From NCBI GenBank assembly GCA_022448645.1, contig JAKVBZ010000036.1, positions 1-49,047 on the forward strand: a stretch of DNA of 49,047 bases. The letters are read 5' to 3'. Both the position numbers and the translations under genes were made by a program. Positions within the stretch are counted from its first letter, which is position 1. Every line of letters begins with the position of its first letter. Under the pieces are notes generated by a model, which was not told the DNA's origin, searched no databases, and was given only the letters and a program-made list of their open reading frames with translations. The DNA comes from Pirellulaceae bacterium. Its GTDB lineage: Bacteria; Planctomycetota; Planctomycetia; Pirellulales; Pirellulaceae. Positions 8,500 through 17,329 of the stretch are shown here, in pieces.

Positions 8500-9399
8500 T
8501 CAGGCGGCGTCAGAGAGACACGACATTTCTGCTCGATCGATCGCCACCAGACTGATGCGGTGGCGTCTCGCAAAATTGATGGCTTCTTGGTGGTCAATGA
8601 AGATGGTTTTTCCAGCCTCAATGGCCAATACACGACCGCCAGCTTCGGCCAAAGTTTGTAGTGTGCCCATGCCGATGGTGGGGACGTCGAACCGCATGTC
8701 TTGTTGCGGTTTGGAGACTTTGACGACGGTAAAGCCACCAGATGGGCACAGCTTGCCTGCCCGTCGAATACATTCGTCGGTACCTTCGATCGCTTCGATG
8801 GCTAAAGCGGCCTGGCCGTTAACTGCCACGGTTTGTCCGATATCCAGTCGACCGATCTCTTTGGCGATCGACCAGGCGAAGTCGATATCGCGTCGCTGCA
8901 TTTGGCTTAATCGCGGTCCTGCCAACCGACCGGCTTGGACAAGTAGCCCGGGGGCAAAGTCGGTTGCGGGTATAGCTTCCAGGTTATGCTTGGCTGCAAG
9001 TTCCACAGCTGTTGACAACAACGTGTCGTCTCGTCGATCGCGACGAAACGAAAAGAAGTGATGGTAAAATGCAGCCATGGCAGTCAGATCCGGTACATGT
9101 TTGATCCAGGAGAGTTTGCCGACCAATCGTATCTTGTCAATTTTACCCGCCATCGTGATTTTGGTTACGTTGTGTTGTTTGAAGAATCGTATTTGGGCCC
9201 CCATGCGTGCCAAGCCAAATTCTCCATAGGTGTCGGCGATTTGCCGAAGTGCGGGATCCGCGTGATCCTTGATTCCCATACAGCAGACATGGTGACCACT
9301 CTGTTTAAGTGCCGTGGCAACGACCACGGGGTATCGTCCCCAGCCGGCCACCAATCCGATTTTACAGGGAGCCGAAGATTCCGACGCCGAAGTACTCAT
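8500..9399 (-). CDS. lpxI: UDP-2,3-diacylglucosamine pyrophosphatase LpxI (DUF1009)
   Basis: LpxI hydrolyses UDP-2,3-diacylglucosamine to lipid X and UMP in lipid A synthesis, at the cytoplasmic face of the inner membrane, and replaces LpxH in many phyla. The protein has the family opening IGLVAGWGRYPVVVA, the middle segment RRDDTLLSTAVE, AIEGTDECI, and the hallmark KPQQDMRFDVPTIG near the C-terminal third. Length (about 299) is close to the usual 270-290. ATG 9399 has GAGGA about 9 nt upstream. ATG 9426 is also in frame and overlaps the lpxD stop as ATGA, so either start means translational coupling to lpxD. Together with lpxD it supports a lipid A outer membrane in this organism. Confidence 0.92.
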   Translation of the reverse strand: MSTSASESSAPCKIGLVAGWGRYPVVVATALKQSGHHVCCMGIKDHADPALRQIADTYGEFGLARMGAQIRFFKQHNVTKITMAGKIDKIRLVGKLSWIKHVPDLTAMAAFYHHFFSFRRDRRDDTLLSTAVELAAKHNLEAIPATDFAPGLLVQAGRLAGPRLSQMQRRDIDFAWSIAKEIGRLDIGQTVAVNGQAALAIEAIEGTDECIRRAGKLCPSGGFTVVKVSKPQQDMRFDVPTIGMGTLQTLAEAGGRVLAIEAGKTIFIDHQEAINFARRHRISLVAIDRAEMSCLSDAA

Positions 9400-9422
9400 G
9401 GGGTTAGTCCTCGTGGAGCGGT

Positions 9423-10496
9423 TCATGCTGCTTCGTTTTGAGGAGATTGGTTTAGTTGTCCGAGGATCTTATCTACTTCGTTTTGCAACCGTCTCAGCTG
9501 TTTTCTCATTTCCGGTAAACGCATCTGAGTAATCACGATCTGTTTTTGTTCTTTGGCGGGAGTTGCCGGAATGCCGATATATACCTCGTCATCCGGGACG
9601 TTGTTCATCACGCCAGCCTTAGCTGCCAAAGTGACTCGGTGGCCGATGTTCACGTGATCGCGAACTCCAACTTGGCCTGCCAGAACACAATAGTCTCCCG
9701 TTGTGGAACTTCCGGCGATGCCCACCTGCGAGCAAATGACATTGTGACGGCCTATCTGACAGTTATGAGCAATCATGACTTGGTTGTCGATTTTTGTACC
9801 TTGGCCGATGAGCGTGGCACCGTAGCTACCTCGATCAATGGTGGTACACGCCCCGATTTCCACATCTGCTTCGATGAGGACGTATCCCAACTGTGCGAGA
9901 CGCTGGTGGTGGCCATCGACGAATTCATAACCGAAGCCATAAGCACCGATAACGGCTCCCGCATGGATTAGTGTTCGTGCTCCGATTAGGGTGTTTTCAT
10001 AGATCACGACGTTGGGCATCACGATGACATTTTCGGCGAGCCTACAATGTGGGCGTATTTGCACTCCCGAATGGATGATACAACCATTTCCGATCTCGAC
10101 ACCATTTCCAATCACAGCTCCGGGATGTACGTCGACGCCTGATCCAAGTGACGCTCCGGGATGTACATGGGCTGCTGGACTAACCCCCAACCCGGGTAAC
10201 TCATCTGGTGGACGAAAAAACGAGGCGATTTGAGCTATACTTTGGCGGATGTCCTCTACAGCAATGTAGGCGATGCCCTCGGGCTGCATATCGGCGGAGA
10301 CTACGACTGCGGCCGCCTTGGACGACTTAAGCCGTTCCAAATACTTTTCTTCTTCAGCAAATGTAATATCGCACGAACCGGCAGCTAAAATGGCCGCAAT
10401 GCCGGAAACGTTTATCTGGGGATCACCGTGCAGTTTTCCTTGAACTAGTTCGGCTAGTTCAGCGAGTTGTATGGTTGGCGTCGCAAGGTGAGACAT
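9423..10496 (-). CDS. lpxD: UDP-3-O-acylglucosamine N-acyltransferase LpxD
   Basis: LpxD adds the second, amide-linked acyl chain to UDP-3-O-acyl-glucosamine using acyl-ACP, the third step of lipid A synthesis. The N-terminal uridine-binding domain (about 1-100) is followed by a left-handed beta-helix of hexapeptide repeats from about 105 to 310 (for example GASLGSGVDVHPGAVIGNGV). KIDNQVMIAHNCQIG carries the expected catalytic His of the AHN motif. The C-terminal helix LPEMRKQLRRLQNEVDKIL fits the trimer-forming extension. ATG 10496 is chosen because AAGGA lies 7 nt upstream; an earlier in-frame ATG at 10547 would add 17 untypical residues. Its stop lies at the longer lpxI start. Confidence 0.95.
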   Translation of the reverse strand: MSHLATPTIQLAELAELVQGKLHGDPQINVSGIAAILAAGSCDITFAEEEKYLERLKSSKAAAVVVSADMQPEGIAYIAVEDIRQSIAQIASFFRPPDELPGLGVSPAAHVHPGASLGSGVDVHPGAVIGNGVEIGNGCIIHSGVQIRPHCRLAENVIVMPNVVIYENTLIGARTLIHAGAVIGAYGFGYEFVDGHHQRLAQLGYVLIEADVEIGACTTIDRGSYGATLIGQGTKIDNQVMIAHNCQIGRHNVICSQVGIAGSSTTGDYCVLAGQVGVRDHVNIGHRVTLAAKAGVMNNVPDDEVYIGIPATPAKEQKQIVITQMRLPEMRKQLRRLQNEVDKILGQLNQSPQNEAA

Positions 10497-10644
10497 CGGG
10501 GTTCCTTCTGATTCGATGGATCTGGTAAGCGAAGAATCCACGGACAACCCGAGTTGTTGGATCGCGCACCGGTACTCGATCGTTTCAGGTTGGCGGTTGG
10601 CAATAGTAGAGATCTACCGGTAGAGCAGCAATACCGAAAGCATG

Positions 10645-11370
10645 CTAGCTTTGCAATTCCAACGTGCCCCACAAGCTGGGGTCTTCTTGGAAGCGAAACT
10701 CACTTCCGACGCTAAACGTTTGCCAACCCAGTTCGCGGTCTGTGACCGCGTAGGTAAATCCAAGTTTGGGATGGTCACCAGGTTCGTACCCGGTGAGGGC
10801 TGGGGCTGGTATGCAACAGGCGAGAATGTAGCCATCCACGCGCTTTTCGCTTCGCACGCGCAGGTCATCTGGTCGTATTGGTTTAGCATTTTCGCGTGCA
10901 CGGTGGATGAGCAATTGGTCTGCTGTGGGCTCGTTCAGCATACGCCCGCTACCCATAGGTAAGAACACGAAACGGTGACAAAAACGACTCGCTCGATGGA
11001 CGTTGTGAGTGTCGCGTGTGTCGATCCAAACGTGGAACCCATCACTTTCATCGGCCCGCGTTTCCCGGCACCACGGTGCTTGCTTTTTGTCGGCAACACG
11101 TACATTGAAATAGATTCCGTCACGATTCCATGCACCCCGGACATCCGCGAATAACGGCCCTCCGTCCAGCTCGCCGAAGCAGGGAAGACGATACGCGTCG
11201 GGAAGCTTGATACCCAAGTCTGTCCAAGCCAACTCCGTGTGCAGGAAAGGCACACTGAAGCGAAATAAGAATGAGGGGTCCAATAATCGTCGCGTGCTTG
11301 GGTCAGGTGGTGATTGAAGCAGTCGTTCTTTGATTGGTACGCTCCTGGGTTCTTCTAGAGAGGGATCCAT
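10645..11370 (-). CDS. Carbohydrate-binding family 9 (CBM9)-like protein
   Basis: A 241-residue protein without a signal peptide whose core resembles the CBM9-like beta-sandwich that follows many planctomycete proteins. It has an acidic opening (FGELDGGPLFADVRGAWNRDGIYFNV), then VRVADKKQAPWC, and SDGFHVWIDTRDTHNVHRASRF, where the DGFHVWIDTR segment is the recognisable strand. The C-terminus GFTYAVTDRELGWQTFSVG also fits. The expected role is sugar or ligand binding; the lack of a secretion signal is odd for a carbohydrate module. Its ATG shares one base with the stop codon of the preceding gene (TAATG at 11368-11372), so the two are translationally coupled and probably act together. lpxD begins 149 nt downstream. 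Confidence 0.72.
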   Translation of the reverse strand: MDPSLEEPRSVPIKERLLQSPPDPSTRRLLDPSFLFRFSVPFLHTELAWTDLGIKLPDAYRLPCFGELDGGPLFADVRGAWNRDGIYFNVRVADKKQAPWCRETRADESDGFHVWIDTRDTHNVHRASRFCHRFVFLPMGSGRMLNEPTADQLLIHRARENAKPIRPDDLRVRSEKRVDGYILACCIPAPALTGYEPGDHPKLGFTYAVTDRELGWQTFSVGSEFRFQEDPSLWGTLELQS

Positions 11371-11849
11371 TACAAATACATACCTACAAATCCACCCGCA
11401 TCGTCGCTGGCAGCATTGATTTCCTCGACTCGCTGTTTTGTCTGTTCCAAATTGCCCGCTTCAATGTAACGGTTAAACTCAACCATGATTGTATGGGGTA
11501 CGGTGTTGGCGAACCATTGGACTGCGGGTTCTGTCAGCCAATCACAGGTCTCTTTTTCTAACTGGTTGAATACCAAATTACAGCTTTCCGTCTGTCGGTC
11601 CTCGAGATCGGTTAAGACGGTCCCTTCGAAACTAAACTGGATGACTCCAATCTGAGGGTCGTTGGTTAGGTGGAAGATACAAATTGCATTGTAGAGAAAA
11701 TAAGAATTGTGCGCACCATGTTTCTCGAGAGCATCCTTCACGCGTAAACAGCGTTCTCGGTATTTTGGAGAAGCGTCCAGCGGAATGTCCAATCGACGAA
11801 TACACCGCAAGGGTAGGCAGTCAAAAGTCACTTCCACGAAGTTAGCCAT
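11370..11849 (-). CDS. Conserved hypothetical protein, coupled to CBM9-like gene
   Basis: A 159-residue cytoplasmic protein, MANFVEVTFDCLPLRC, of a type I associate with planctomycete conserved hypotheticals. It shows regular alternation of strands and helices: NAICIFHLTNDPQIGVIQFSFEG, then a Cys-containing acidic helix, then VPHTIMVEFNRYIEAGNLEQTKQRVEEIN near the end. No catalytic motif or membrane span is seen. ATG 11849 is preceded by GAGGAT. Its stop overlaps the start of the CBM9-like gene by one base. A function cannot be assigned; the coupling suggests that the two products are needed in equal amounts or interact. Confidence 0.75.
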   Translation of the reverse strand: MANFVEVTFDCLPLRCIRRLDIPLDASPKYRERCLRVKDALEKHGAHNSYFLYNAICIFHLTNDPQIGVIQFSFEGTVLTDLEDRQTESCNLVFNQLEKETCDWLTEPAVQWFANTVPHTIMVEFNRYIEAGNLEQTKQRVEEINAASDDAGGFVGMYL

Positions 11850-11900
11850 GATCCTCGTACCTATTGGGTGATGCTCAGTAGCTCGACCGGAATCACCTGC

Positions 11901-14084
11901 TTATCGGGCCGAGAGACCCACCAGGTTTCCTATCCGACTTCGCTGTGCGGTTTCCGTTGGCGTTGTTTCTTCGCTCCCCGCAGGTGGCGAATCAGGCAAA
12001 CGCCACCCAGTTACCAACCAACCATTTTGAGAAGATAGCTCGTGCATGACAAGCTGACCTGCTTTTTCCCAAGGTCCGGCCAACGTGAGCCCTTGGGGTT
12101 CGTCGACGGCTGGAAAGAGCCCTTCGAAGCGGCGTTCCAAGACTGCCTTTTCTGCTGTTTGTGCCGCAGAAAGCACTTTTTTGGAGCGATTGGAGAAATT
12201 CGCTGGCTCTATGTGAAGGTCACCTTGCCGCAGGCGGCGAGGACCTGTGGGTGTCATTTCGAGTTGATAGCGTGCCGTAATGTGCATGGCACCCAACTGA
12301 CGTTTTCCGGAAGTAAAACGCTTTCCACGAAGCGTCACAGTATATCCACCGTCCTCAAATACAACGGTCAGCGGTCTGCGGCGTGCAAAGCTGATTGACC
12401 AAGGCTCGGAATCCTCAGTGATTTCCAAGCGTTCTGGGACCTGCCCGACTAATCTGTCGGCCAAATTGGCGGCGTCCACGTCCGTTAACGTGGTGGCTCC
12501 GTAGACGGTTTCCATGTAGTTATTCAGAAAACTCTCATGCATGCGGACAGCTAAGTCATGCTGTCCGGTGAGTTTTGTTGGTGGTTCGTACGCTGCCAGC
12601 TGGAAGTCTCCTGCCTGCGCCGTTTCTGCATACAGATAAGCCGCATCTGTCCGAAAATGAAAAAGTGGTGGGGCCTCGTCGCGACGCATCAGAGGGCCTT
12701 TGTATTGTTGCTGGTAGCGGCGATTGATTTCACGAATGTCTCCCGTGACTGCTTTATCCAGTCTTTGGGAGATTTTCTGTTCCGTTTGTCGTGACATCGT
12801 GGTTTCGACCTGAGGAAGTGCCGCACGAGCACGCGACCTGACCTGACCATAGATGCCAGAGCTTGCCACGATATTTTCAATCGCGCTGTCCGTTACACAC
12901 TTTGCAACTGCAGCAATTTCTTCGACTCCATCGTCGTTTACATTCAGCTGCTTGTAGGCTTCGATTTGGGTTACTCCAGAGCCGATAATGGTGGCAGGTC
13001 CGCGGGAGCTGACGGTACGCGTCCGAGAATTCACCGTACCATCGAATTCAATACGAATCTCACCAATCTCTGAATTGGGAACAAGCCTGCTCCTGATCTT
13101 TCCTGTCGTGGTGGATTTTCCGGTCACACTTCGGCCTTGTGTGCGGCGATTGATGGGAGTCGTTTCGTCGAACTGTTCTATGAATCCAATGCCAACTAAC
13201 TCATCCGACATTTGCAGGTAGAGATTGGATCGTACGTAATAATGACGAATGGCATTCACCAGATCGTTGAGTTGATCGCTACGTTCGAGGATACCGACTC
13301 GCAGAGCGATCTTATTGGCCAATTCATGGCTCGGATCATCCGCGTATTTTTCGATGGATGTGGCCAAGGTGTCGAGAGATTTTTCGAATTGTGTACGGTA
13401 ATTTTCCCGAGAAAACACCAAGCTTTCGCCATAATCGCGCAACGCCTGCCGAACAGTGACAAAAATGGGAATTTGCAAACCATCATATTTGTCTTCCAGC
13501 CGCGACTGAACGCTCACCAGGACCTTCATGTCGGGCAACTCTTCACGATCCAACTCGGCTTGTAATTCGTCCCAACGCAGGTACTGTCGCCAACCTTCGG
13601 CTTTGGTGTTGCCTGCTGCCGTCAGAAATTGATCGAGGTCTGCCAAAGCGGCTTGAAGTGCCTTGTAGGTTTCCTCCACGCGCGCCGCATCGACGGGCTG
13701 AAAACTTTCTTTGGCATGGCGCAGCAATCTGGGAAGCTCGTCTTGTTTGGGAAAGGCCAGAATTTTCAGCCACTCTTCCACGGCGTCACGCACGGCAACG
13801 AATCGATGGCGCAACAGGTCCTCGTGGTCCGCCGCATAGCGCTTCAGCACTGATGCCACGACAGTTTCGTCGGCATCCATCCCCTTATCCAGTTCCTCAA
13901 GTAAGGCAGAGTTATTTAGATAATCGTTCCAGCCTGCACCGTGTTCACTCTCTGCCAGCCACTGTTGCAACGTGTCCAACGCCGTACGGACCTGTTCGAT
14001 CGAGTCCGCGTAAAGGCATGGTGTCCACGTGACGAGTGTCAGCCAGACGGCAATCCAAGTATGAGCGTAAACGGGCCGCATCAT
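11901..14084 (-). CDS. Large exported hypothetical protein
   Basis: A 727-residue protein with an N-terminal signal peptide (hydrophobic core WIAVWLTLVTWTPCL, cleavage after YADS or nearby). The first 250 residues or so are predominantly helical with repeated DTLQQWLAE / KYADD-type amphipathic segments. A middle region, about 310-480, is rich in Arg/Thr beta-type sequence (RTQGRSVTGKSTTTGKIRSRL). The C-terminal part contains ISFARRRPLTVVFEDGGYTVTLRGKRF, a beta-rich segment. I do not recognise a named domain; comparable proteins occur in Pirellulaceae. ATG 14084 is preceded by GGAG 7 nt upstream. The small gene at 14103-14423 ends 18 nt before it, suggesting one transcript. Likely periplasmic. 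Confidence 0.82.
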   Translation of the reverse strand: MMRPVYAHTWIAVWLTLVTWTPCLYADSIEQVRTALDTLQQWLAESEHGAGWNDYLNNSALLEELDKGMDADETVVASVLKRYAADHEDLLRHRFVAVRDAVEEWLKILAFPKQDELPRLLRHAKESFQPVDAARVEETYKALQAALADLDQFLTAAGNTKAEGWRQYLRWDELQAELDREELPDMKVLVSVQSRLEDKYDGLQIPIFVTVRQALRDYGESLVFSRENYRTQFEKSLDTLATSIEKYADDPSHELANKIALRVGILERSDQLNDLVNAIRHYYVRSNLYLQMSDELVGIGFIEQFDETTPINRRTQGRSVTGKSTTTGKIRSRLVPNSEIGEIRIEFDGTVNSRTRTVSSRGPATIIGSGVTQIEAYKQLNVNDDGVEEIAAVAKCVTDSAIENIVASSGIYGQVRSRARAALPQVETTMSRQTEQKISQRLDKAVTGDIREINRRYQQQYKGPLMRRDEAPPLFHFRTDAAYLYAETAQAGDFQLAAYEPPTKLTGQHDLAVRMHESFLNNYMETVYGATTLTDVDAANLADRLVGQVPERLEITEDSEPWSISFARRRPLTVVFEDGGYTVTLRGKRFTSGKRQLGAMHITARYQLEMTPTGPRRLRQGDLHIEPANFSNRSKKVLSAAQTAEKAVLERRFEGLFPAVDEPQGLTLAGPWEKAGQLVMHELSSQNGWLVTGWRLPDSPPAGSEETTPTETAQRSRIGNLVGLSAR

Positions 14085-14102
14085 AAGTCGCTCCTAGGAA
14101 GA

Positions 14103-14423
14103 TCAGAGATTGTCTACGAACAAGGGGCCTTGCACCCACGGGTCGTCGACATGTTCGGTTCCGAAAAGATCTCTAACGAGATCATTGAGTTGTTGGTCAG
14201 GTGGGAAGCCAACGACCGGCAGGACCGATGCTAGCATCGATCTTGCATCATCTTCGCTCACTGGCACCAACCATGCAAGTGTCAAAACCGGCATGATATG
14301 GTCGTCAGGTCGCCTTTTTTCATCGTACGTTGATGCAGAATCAGGACAAGGGGCTATTTTACGTGGTACGTTCTTGGTGTTGACATAGATTCGAATCTGG
14401 CGTCGGATGGTACGCGCTACCAT
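14103..14423 (-). CDS. Small hypothetical protein upstream of the exported 727-residue protein
   Basis: A 106-residue frame on the same strand as, and ending 18 nt before, the large exported gene. The middle and end, LAWLVPVSEDDARSMLASVLPVVGFPP followed by QLNDLVRDLFGTEHVDDPWVQG, have normal amino-acid balance and look more natural than the overlapping plus-strand frame. ATG 14423 is chosen; an ATG at 14480 would extend it by 19 untypical residues. No ribosome binding site is evident, no known domain is seen, and the possible promoter of the divergent DUF11 gene lies inside its 5' end. Considered probable but unproven. Confidence 0.5.
   Translation of the reverse strand: MVARTIRRQIRIYVNTKNVPRKIAPCPDSASTYDEKRRPDDHIMPVLTLAWLVPVSEDDARSMLASVLPVVGFPPDQQLNDLVRDLFGTEHVDDPWVQGPLFVDNL
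14380..14408 (+). promoter_or_regulatory. Possible promoter with palindrome in the spacer, upstream of DUF11 lipoprotein gene
   Basis: TTGACA at 14380-14385 is followed after exactly 17 nt by TCGGAT at 14403-14408, a weak -10. The spacer contains the perfect 12-nt palindrome AGATTCGAATCT at 14387-14398, where a dimeric repressor could bind. The lipoprotein start lies about 100 nt downstream. The -35 is perfect but the -10 is poor, so this is tentative. Confidence 0.33.
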
Positions 14424-14515
14424 TGGAGACAAGGGTTTCCAGCACCGGAGCAAGTCATGGGACCCGTGGATGGGGACCATCTGAATACCACATAAAATTG
14501 CAAGGCACGGCCGTC

Positions 14516-16885
14516 ATGCAGGGATCACGTGGCAGTACGGAGCGTATTAGTAGGCTGATCATCATTGGCGTTTGTGTCGTTGCATTGTTTGGATGTACGA
14601 GACTTCAACTACCCCGAATTGATCCTTCGGGTCAGAGGTTGTTCTTGCCTGCTCCAGAGTACACGACCATTCAGTCCGATTTTCCATTTGGCGGTCGATC
14701 GACATTTCGCGGCCCCGCCTATCAGACGCCGTCCACGCCTCCGCCTTGCCCACCTGGTGTTTCGGATGCGAGGCTGTCGACACTTTCAGCGACATCCAGT
14801 GGCTCAGCTGCTCTACTGGTTGCTGGGAATTCTCAAGACGTGCGAACGGCCCTTCGTCCCATCGTGACAGAAGCAGCTGTTCAGCCAGATATCAAATGGC
14901 TTTTGCCTGAGGCCACCACGGGAAATCCGGGAATTCCCGTGGAACTGATCACGACGGTGCGACGTGTTTCCCAAGATGCACCCGCTATCGGTACGATCGT
15001 TCGTTACTCTGTCGAACCTGAATCTCATCTCCGCTTCGTGTCGACAAATAAAAGCACGATTGACGTGCGGGTGGACAAGCTCGGGCAGGCACGCGTGCAG
15101 TTGGTTCGGCAGTTGCGTGATACGGCCGAAACTCGTGTCGCGGTGCAGGTCCTGCATACAGCAAATGGTGCTCCGAGAACGGCGCCCCGTATCGTGGGCC
15201 AAGGGACCACCACCATTCGTTGGGCGGCGCCTGCCTTGGTATTGCGTGTTGTGGATCCCGATCGATTTGATGTGGACTCGACCGCCACCATACGTGTGGA
15301 TGTGACCAATATCGGAGAAGCCAAAGCCGAGTCAGTTGTCGTGAGTGATGTGCTCCCGATGGGCATCCGATTTTTGAACAGTGATCCGCCAGCTCAAGTC
15401 TTTGGCGACCGAGTTCAATGGCAGATTGGTGACTTAGAGGCCGGCAAGAGCCGAGTCATTGAGTTTCATTGTCGTGCCGAACGGACGGGAGGCTTTGAGC
15501 ATCATTTGCAAGCCCGTGCCAGAAATGCGTCCACGGCCGAGGAACATATTGTCGCACGGGTCACGGATCAGCCCTTGGAATTGCATGTTCGCGGTCCGGA
15601 AACAGCGCGCGTGGGTGACCAGGTACAATATCGCATCGTTGCTCGCAACGTGGGTTCCCAACCATTGACGAACGTGATTGTGTATGACGCGTTTGACCTG
15701 GGATTTGTTCACGAGGAAGCAGAGAGCCCTATTAAGCGGGGACTAGGTGACTTGCCGCCAGGGGAAGAAATTGCGTTTGCGGTAACGTTCACCGTTACTG
15801 AAGCAGGAACCATTTGCCACCATCTGCAACTGAATGCCGAGGATGGTGTCGCAGCATCACAACGGCTGTGTTTATCGGTTACCGGTGATCCGCAACATGG
15901 CCCAGGAGCGGCCACCTCACAACCTCAGATTGTGGTCAGTAAGCATGGTCCTACGACGCTCGACGTTGGCCAGGAAGCCGAGTTCACCGTGCGCATAGAA
16001 AATAATGGCACGGTTCCCATTGAAAACATAGAAGTCGAAGATAAGTATCCTACGGGTGTTTTGCGTCCGCTACAGGCATCAGATGGTTTTCGACAAGCGC
16101 CCGGAGCGATGGTCTGGACCGTAGAACGACTGGCACCCGGTGAATACACCATGCGAACGGTCCGTTACCGTTGTGAGTCAGCCAGTCCCTCTGCCTGCAA
16201 TGCAGTCTCGGTCACCAGTTCGGCACCGGCAGTTACGGCAGCGGACGAGATCTGTTTGGTCATCCACGGTTTGGGCGATCTTGTGCAAGAAACCGAGGAA
16301 GGTCCAGTTTTGTCAGAGCCGGGTACCGCCGACGCAAGTTCTCAAGAGAATTTGCGTACGGCCGAGACGTCTTCTTCGGTGTTAACGATGCCCGGATTGT
16401 CGGCTCCTGCACCACTTGATTTGGCAGATTCGAGCCAACTGCGCAACGATATGATAGCCGCAAACAACGTAGCTTTGGAGACTCCACAGCAGGATCCGTT
16501 ACCTCTTTCTCAAGAGGGGGATCTGCAACTGACACTGACCGATTTGAACGACCCAGTGCGTGCAGGTGCACGGATGGTTTTTCTCATTCATGTTGTCAAT
16601 GACAGGAATACATCTGATCAAGATCTTCAATTGCAAATCGCATTCCCGGAAAATCTAAAACTCGAAAATACCAACATGCAGTTGACTCGTGGGGAATCGA
16701 GTGCTGCCAACATGCACTTGTTCATGACCGATACCATCCGCGAATTACGGCCGGGAGAAGAACTTCTCCTGCGTCTTGAATTTACAGCGGCACAGCCTGG
16801 CCAGGCTTATCTGCAGGCGATGCTTTCCAGTGCTCGATCAAGCCCAATGGTCGTTTCCGAAGAATCGACCATTGTCGGCAATTAG
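14516..16885 (+). CDS. DUF11-repeat lipoprotein
   Basis: A 789-residue protein with a hydrophobic N-terminal helix ending ALFGC, an imperfect lipobox that suggests lipid anchoring. After a Pro-rich linker it has at least three repeats of the DUF11 (conserved repeat) beta-sandwich. The first starts with the FDVDSTATIRVDVTNIG segment, the second with ARVGDQVQYRIVARNVG, and the third with LDVGQEAEFTVRIENNG. Each is followed by a VVVSDVLP/VIVYDAF/IEVEDKYP strand. A fourth, degenerate copy (PVRAGARMVFLIHVVND) closes the protein. Such modules build surface or envelope proteins, as in OmcB-like proteins of Chlamydia and many in planctomycetes. ATG 14516 is preferred over 14423 because the latter places 31 residues before the signal. 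Confidence 0.88.
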   Translation: MQGSRGSTERISRLIIIGVCVVALFGCTRLQLPRIDPSGQRLFLPAPEYTTIQSDFPFGGRSTFRGPAYQTPSTPPPCPPGVSDARLSTLSATSSGSAALLVAGNSQDVRTALRPIVTEAAVQPDIKWLLPEATTGNPGIPVELITTVRRVSQDAPAIGTIVRYSVEPESHLRFVSTNKSTIDVRVDKLGQARVQLVRQLRDTAETRVAVQVLHTANGAPRTAPRIVGQGTTTIRWAAPALVLRVVDPDRFDVDSTATIRVDVTNIGEAKAESVVVSDVLPMGIRFLNSDPPAQVFGDRVQWQIGDLEAGKSRVIEFHCRAERTGGFEHHLQARARNASTAEEHIVARVTDQPLELHVRGPETARVGDQVQYRIVARNVGSQPLTNVIVYDAFDLGFVHEEAESPIKRGLGDLPPGEEIAFAVTFTVTEAGTICHHLQLNAEDGVAASQRLCLSVTGDPQHGPGAATSQPQIVVSKHGPTTLDVGQEAEFTVRIENNGTVPIENIEVEDKYPTGVLRPLQASDGFRQAPGAMVWTVERLAPGEYTMRTVRYRCESASPSACNAVSVTSSAPAVTAADEICLVIHGLGDLVQETEEGPVLSEPGTADASSQENLRTAETSSSVLTMPGLSAPAPLDLADSSQLRNDMIAANNVALETPQQDPLPLSQEGDLQLTLTDLNDPVRAGARMVFLIHVVNDRNTSDQDLQLQIAFPENLKLENTNMQLTRGESSAANMHLFMTDTIRELRPGEELLLRLEFTAAQPGQAYLQAMLSSARSSPMVVSEESTIVGN

Positions 16886-16912
16886 TTCGAGTGATGTGCT
16901 ATAGTGGTCCTC

Positions 16913-17329
16913 ATGCCCGGCACACCCAGCGTGGAATCCTCGACGAGTCTTCCTCGATTTGTCCTTCTCAGACATGAATTGCCAGCCGCATCCAACCGCG
17001 CGCTGCATTGGGATCTTATGTTGGAACGAGAAAATGTGCTCCGTACTTGGGCGCTAGAAGAAGAGCCTTCCGTTGGAATGTCCATCCGTGCGACAGAATT
17101 AGCCGACCACCGACTTGCCTATTTAGACTACGAAGGTCCTGTGTCCGGCAATCGGGGCAAGGTCAGTCGGTGTGAACGGGGGACGTACAAAGTGCTGCGT
17201 TGGGAAATGGATGTGGTGGAAGCGATATTGATCAGTTTGCGAGGGCGAATTTATTTGACGGCCATTCGCTCTCAGCAAGACCAGTGGCAGATGGAATTCG
17301 GTTTGGCTTCTCAATCAATCTCGCACTGA
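16913..17329 (+). CDS. Stand-alone LigD-type 3'-phosphoesterase domain protein
   Basis: A 138-residue protein corresponding to the phosphoesterase (PE) domain that is normally the N-terminal part of DNA ligase D. It shows RFVLLRHE, HWDLMLE (histidine and aspartate of the metal/active site), then TWAL and ADHRLAYLDYEGPVSGNRG, which match the order of conserved blocks in PE domains. PE enzymes trim 3'-phosphates or ribonucleotides at DNA ends during non-homologous end joining. No ligase, polymerase or Ku gene is in the window. ATG 16913 is chosen over GTG 16904. It follows the DUF11 gene by 27 nt on the same strand. The C-terminal 30 residues resemble the short basic strand seen in planctomycete singles. 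Confidence 0.8.
   Translation: MPGTPSVESSTSLPRFVLLRHELPAASNRALHWDLMLERENVLRTWALEEEPSVGMSIRATELADHRLAYLDYEGPVSGNRGKVSRCERGTYKVLRWEMDVVEAILISLRGRIYLTAIRSQQDQWQMEFGLASQSISH

Noticed and set aside
14110..14388. 92-residue plus-strand frame
   Set aside because: Very Ser/Thr-rich shadow opposite the more natural minus frame at 14103-14423.
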